This document shows, piece by piece, positions 39,201 through 45,300 of a DNA stretch of 64,000 nucleotides. Position 1 is the first letter of the stretch; the number at the start of each line of letters is the position of its first letter. The DNA lies in contig VXCM01001409.1 in the NCBI GenBank assembly GCA_014773175.1, positions 62,001 to 126,000 on the forward strand, given 5' to 3'. Both the position numbers and the translations under genes were made by a program. Under the pieces are notes generated by a model. That model saw only the letters and a list, made by a program, of their open reading frames with translations, was not told the DNA's origin and ran no database searches. Source of the DNA: Lucifuga dentata (taxonomy: Eukaryota; Chordata; Actinopteri; Ophidiiformes; Bythitidae).

Positions 39201-42200
39201 GGAATGACCGCTCTTTAGTCCAGCAGAAGACAGAGGATATCCTATGTACCAAACACACTTCCACACACTTCTCTTTACATCCCTGCTGTCTGACAGATCC
39301 ACCCTGGGGCTTTGCAGGGACACAGGGAGGAGCAGTTTCCTGTTTTCCATACTCAGTGGAAAAAAACTGAGCATCATTCTCACCATTTCTTCCCAAAGGG
39401 TAGCCCTCTGTACTGGCAGGAGCAACAATGCCTACGTTCTGTTTAGTGGTGACTCATTCATTCTTCCATTGCCTTGGTTGCAACTGTGCCATGGGATATG
39501 AAATGTCAACTGAGGAGGCCTCTCAGTGAAACTTGGGTTGTAAGAAGGAAACCTTTGTGTACAGGGAAAGCTTGAGCTACCATAGTGAAATTATAAGCAT
39601 GTGTAACACATTTATAAGTTTTTTGAGTATCTGCTTATTGCATTTCAATAAACAGACTCGTACATACGAAATGCTTCACTTTAATCCTTATTGTGCTGAC
39701 TAGACAAATGCTCCAATCCTGATTTTGTATGAATCCATTCCACAAACTTCAACAGACAGAAGTAAACAACAGCCCCTTCATAATCAAGTGAGTGTGCTGG
39801 ATCCAGCTGTTTTACAGCTGCAGGACCGAAAAACAGATGGCCACTGATACACAATCAATGCAGCTGCGGGATAACTGTCAGAGGAGTAAGTTTTGATAAC
39901 TTGGCATTGAAAGAAAATATATCTTATTACAGAGTGTATGGCACCAAAAAACAAGCATGCTAGAGCTAATATCAGGGAAAGAACAACCATAAATACATTT
40001 ACGGGACTAAATGCTGCAGCTTGAGGTTTACAAAGTCAAGTCAGGAAACACCCAGATAGAAAATTCCGCCTGCCCAAACATCTGAGGTCTCTGAAGAATA
40101 CTGACCCAAACTAATTAGTGCTAATGAAGCATCTGCTACTTCAAAGGCTTCAGATACGTTGTGATCCTTATCAGTCAAAATGCCACGAGTGTGAGAGCCA
40201 CAGAAAGAGGGTAAAGGGTTTATTCTCTACTCTTTTACGTGCAGAACAGCCCATGATCATAGACCGAAACAATCAGCTCAATGAAACAGAATCAACAGAC
40301 TGGAAGAATAATACCTCTGCTATCTATCACATGAGAAATTACAGGGCCATAATACTGGGGATCATGCATGTTTCATCCCCATGTATACAACCTGCATATG
40401 TTACCTTACTGGCAACCAATTCCCAAAATATACTACTTTCACAGTACAGTACAGTTTTACAATTTTTTCCCTAACTTCCAGACTGCCATTGGTTCAGTTC
40501 ATTCCAGTACACTATTAAAATCAACATGTAGAGACTTGAAATACGTTTGAGATATGTAATCCATCACAGTGAACAACGTATCTATTCATTTTTTTTTTTT
40601 TTTTNTTTTTTTTTTTTTTTGTCAAAGTAACTTTATTTAACCTATCCAACATGGAGATGCACGGAAGACAATATATTTCTCTGCCAGGGAACATAGTCCA
40701 TGGAGAAGATGGCTTTTACAGAGAAATTAAAATGGCCGTGCCGTCTACAACGTGCTTGAAGTGTTAGAAGGTGAAACATTTAATTTTAAGGTGGGTGTAT
40801 CATCTGAACATTTGATTTTGAATGATTAGGGAATTTGAAAATATAACAGAAAAACTAAAATATAAGGTTTTATGTTTTCGAAATTGGTTGTCAGTAACGT
40901 AACATGTATGGAGTTGTAATATTGGGCTCAAACATTCAAGATTGATGGCATGNAAATTGGTTGTCAGTAACGTAACATGTATGGAGTTGTAATATTGGGC
41001 TCAAACATTCAAGATTGATGGCATGGTCCTTTAAGAGTGACAGAGAGTGAGTTTAAATGATGCTTTCAGTATATACAGACTTGTGACAAATTAAAGGAAA
41101 AAACAATGCAAATTGTCATTTTATGGTTTGATGTGTATGAAAACGATGTATATCATATGCTATAGCCTTCGCATCAACAGATCTCAACCCAATTTAACAT
41201 TGATGTGTTGCACAGCGTTCTCCGCCAATATTATCAAAGTACCAAGCAGATTGGCTTTAAATTCCTCTAGTAGAGTTCCATAGACTTGTACAATCTATGC
41301 CAAAGCTGTTTTGGCAGCTCATTGTGATGCAACACCTTATTAAGGCTTCTTATGTTAGATTTTCCTTTCATTTGTCTCCCATCTGTATATATTAAAGTAT
41401 CATCCTAAAGCAAAAAAACAAAAACAAAAACAAAACTGAGATCTAAACAAATCCCAGGACATTTATTATTATTATATGGATATTCTAGCATATAACCAGG
41501 AAGCTACAGACCAACTGTGGAGTTTTATCCAAATAAACTGGAGAACTATCTTCCACACTCTAATTCAGTAATTGTTTTGGAACACAACACCTTTTTATCT
41601 CCATTTCATTTTCTCCTTTCTTGCTGATAAGTTATCGTGAAGGTCATCAAAATAAACAGACATATAATTTGCAACCCCGCCCTTGGCGCCGCTGTGAGGA
41701 AAAAGAGGTGGTTCAAACAGCAGCACACACTCAATGAAATCCTGAACATCTATTTCCTATAAACTAGTTTTCCAAGTTTTCCAACACATTTGTTACAACA
41801 GAATGCAGCATCATAGGGCCAGGGAGTAAAGCTCAACCCAGTGACTAAGATCATTCAACAGAAGAGCAGTTTTTCAGAACAATGACCTCACTGAGTGACT
41901 TATACATAGTCACTGGCCACAAAGTGTGAATGGATCAATTGTGAGTGGAGGATGAAGGCTTTTATCGATGACACCACAAATAATTCTGACAACAGTTAAA
42001 CCAGACATGTCCTTCAGCAGCACAGCAATCCTTTTTAGTCAACTCTTATTCCGCTGTTGCAAATGTGAGAAAGCAGCTTATAATGTGATCAAGTAATCTT
42101 CCTCCCTCAGACTTATTTCCTTTGGTACACTCTGGTACAGAGACACTGTTGAGTTTGTGTGTGCTGGGGAGGCCACCTTCAGCCTCCCCAGCAGGGAAAC

Positions 42201-42284
42201 AACAAAGATCTCACCAAAATAACTGCAGCTGCCAGCACTTGTCCCTCTGCCCTAGTCCAACTATCCTGTATATGACACACAGCA

Positions 42285-42342
<58 letters not shown>

Positions 42343-45300
42343 GGAGATGCCACTGAAATACACGCTGCCCAACCCATGATAAAAAGACACAAATACTGAG
42401 TGGGTGGCCTGTCGACCACTCTATCCTGGCTCTATCCTGGATAGACTAATAGACAGGCTTCATTAAAGGATCAGTCAGGTGGTTTTGCATGTTTGAGACC
42501 AATATATACAACCCACATACACAGTACTTTAAAGTAAATATTAGAATTGTTTTTCTGACCTGCCATTGGTTTCAGTTCATTCCAGTACACTATTAAAATA
42601 AACTTGTAGAGACTTGAAACATGCTTTTTTCTCATCCTCTTCATATTTTTACCACTTTATCTCATTATTGTCGTTTTCTTTTTTACTTATTTTTATTTCT
42701 TATCTTATCTTATATTTTATCTTGTATATGAGTGCTCTTATTATAACCAATGTTCTTTTTACTGCTGAGTTGACCCGTTTCCCTCATGAAACACATTTCA
42801 TTGTACCACTGACCCTGTGTTAACTTACATATGACAAATAATAAATCTGAATCTAAATCTGCTTGAGAGATGTAATCCATTGCAGTGAACAAGATGTGTA
42901 TTAGCTTTTTTGTATAAGTAACTTTATTTAACCGATCCATCATGGAGCTGCACAGAAGAAAATGTATGCTTCCACCAGGGAATATAGGAGGAGGAGGAGA
43001 CGATGGCTTTTATTGAGACATTTAAAAATACTGTCCCTTCCAAATTACATTTTAACTGGCAAAACATTTAATTTTAAGGTGGGTGTATCACCTGAACATT
43101 TGATTTTGAAAGATTTGCAGATTTGGCTAAATAACAGCAAAACTAAAATACAGTTTTATGTTCTGGGAAATGGTTGCCAGTAACATAACTTGTTTGCGAG
43201 TACTAATTGGGCTTAAACATGCAAAATCACCGGTATGTTTCTCAATATGCTTCAAACAGAGTGCTTGTGGGATTGTCTGATAGCATCTGAAACCCTATTT
43301 TCAGCTGCTGAATTGGGGATTAACAACCTCTCCTCTCAACATGGTAGGCTTTTCACTTCCCCTTCAAGTGTGGGCCTTCTAAACATGGTTCTAAACACGG
43401 TTAAATTCCGTGTTCCTTATGCTGCATTATCTGTTCTTTTCTCGAGAGAAGAATCAAGAACTCGAGGAGTAAAACCAGCTTCACAAGAATTCATACCTGA
43501 CTCTGAGGCAGTGTCTACTTGAAAACATTGAATGAAAAACAGCCTGACCCTGAATTTTAAACCAAACTTCCCCAAAGAGTAAACACAGAAATCATCTCTG
43601 TGCTCATCTTTCCCTTGAAGTAATAACAAATTGAGCTACGCATTTCATGTCAAATCAACGTGATTTGTTCGTCTAAGGTGGTTTGTGACGCTACATGATG
43701 CACTTTAACTATAAACACTAATAGTCTTAAACTCCATATTATCATAGTTTGAACACTGAGATCAACTTTTAACCAAATGTGCTATGTCATTTATGTTTAA
43801 AAAAAAATAAATAAGAAAGTCTAAAAGCAACTGAAGCAATTTAGAGATATGAATTCTCAAGCTTTAGAATCCAAAATTAGCACTGGGAAGAACTTAACCT
43901 CAGCAGCCCCCGCTGACCACACTGTCATTACTGAGTGGACATGGTAACCTTCATTTCTTTGGTTTCTAAACAAAGTGGGCAATATTCTTGGAGCACTGGG
44001 AATGTCTGTAATGGAGCCTGTGGAACAAGGAAAGATCTTGGAGATGAGAGATAAGCTCAATTTTGTCTCCCAGAAATCTCTTCGGGGATCTGAGAATGGA
44101 GGTCAAGGCAAGAGGTTAGTAGGACATGGGACACAACCTTCACATCGCTGGAGAAAACTGCAGGACAATAGACAAAAGAGGTTCAAAATAGCCTCATCTC
44201 ACAAACTGTTTTAGCCTCCAGATGTTTTCAATGTGCTAGTCTGAGACAGAGGGAAATGAGAAACCCTTAGCCTATGACAAACAGGATAACACAACAGGAT
44301 ACGAGACATAATGGGTGCCACCTATGTCTCTCACTTGACAGTAGTGAGGGGGAAGGAAGGCAGAGGCTTGGGTTCACAGTCTGGATCCACGGGACAGAGA
44401 CACTCAGCACAACATTCAGCATTCAGCACAGGAAACCAAATTTCCTTCACATTGCTGTCATGCTCAGATCTATTTATGGAAACAGCCTGCCTCGTCTAAT
44501 CATGACAGATATACTGAGAAGAAAGCAAATCGGTAACTACCTTTGAGATAAGACAATGTAACAAAGAAATGGCTGCATAATCTCAGACTCCTATTTCACT
44601 GCCACATTAAAGTAGCACTGACCTTTACATGGTTAAAAAAGCCTTGGACTTTATGGCAACAGAAGCAATAAACTAAAGTAACGGGGCGTTTTGTGGACTC
44701 GAGGCTCACCAAAAAATGTGAGCATATTAAGACAAAATATTTGCTAGCTGTGCTGTCAACACAAGCCAAGTTTGTATTCTCTAACTTTCAGCTTGGCTGT
44801 ATCTGCCAAATGGACGTGACCCTTAGGATAAGGAACCAAATTTTCCTCCAGAATTTGGAAGGAAAATACACACTTGACTTCACTGATTTAAAGACAGCTT
44901 TCAGCTATTGCAATGATCAGCAAAGCTATATTTACAAGAAAAATACAATTCCTCACACCTATGGTTTAATTAATCAATTTACATTAGTATTAACTTTCAT
45001 AGGCGCACTGATTGAAACAAACTCAACCTTCAATTAGTCCTTTCAAACTAAATTCGTCATGATCACACGCTGCCACCAATAAATGCATTTAATATCGCTG
45101 TTAAAAGCTCCTGTCCAAATCCAGTAAGGCCTCACAGCAGTGCTATTTCTGTGAGCGAGGCACATGCTATACTGTATGCCCCAGCTCTGATGTCAGCTCG
45201 CAATGCTGCTACCAAAACAATTATTCTGCCATGACGTCACCAGCTCCTCTAACCTGTCAAGTCCCAGCGTCTGGCCCCAAGGACAAACTAAGAAGAAGCA

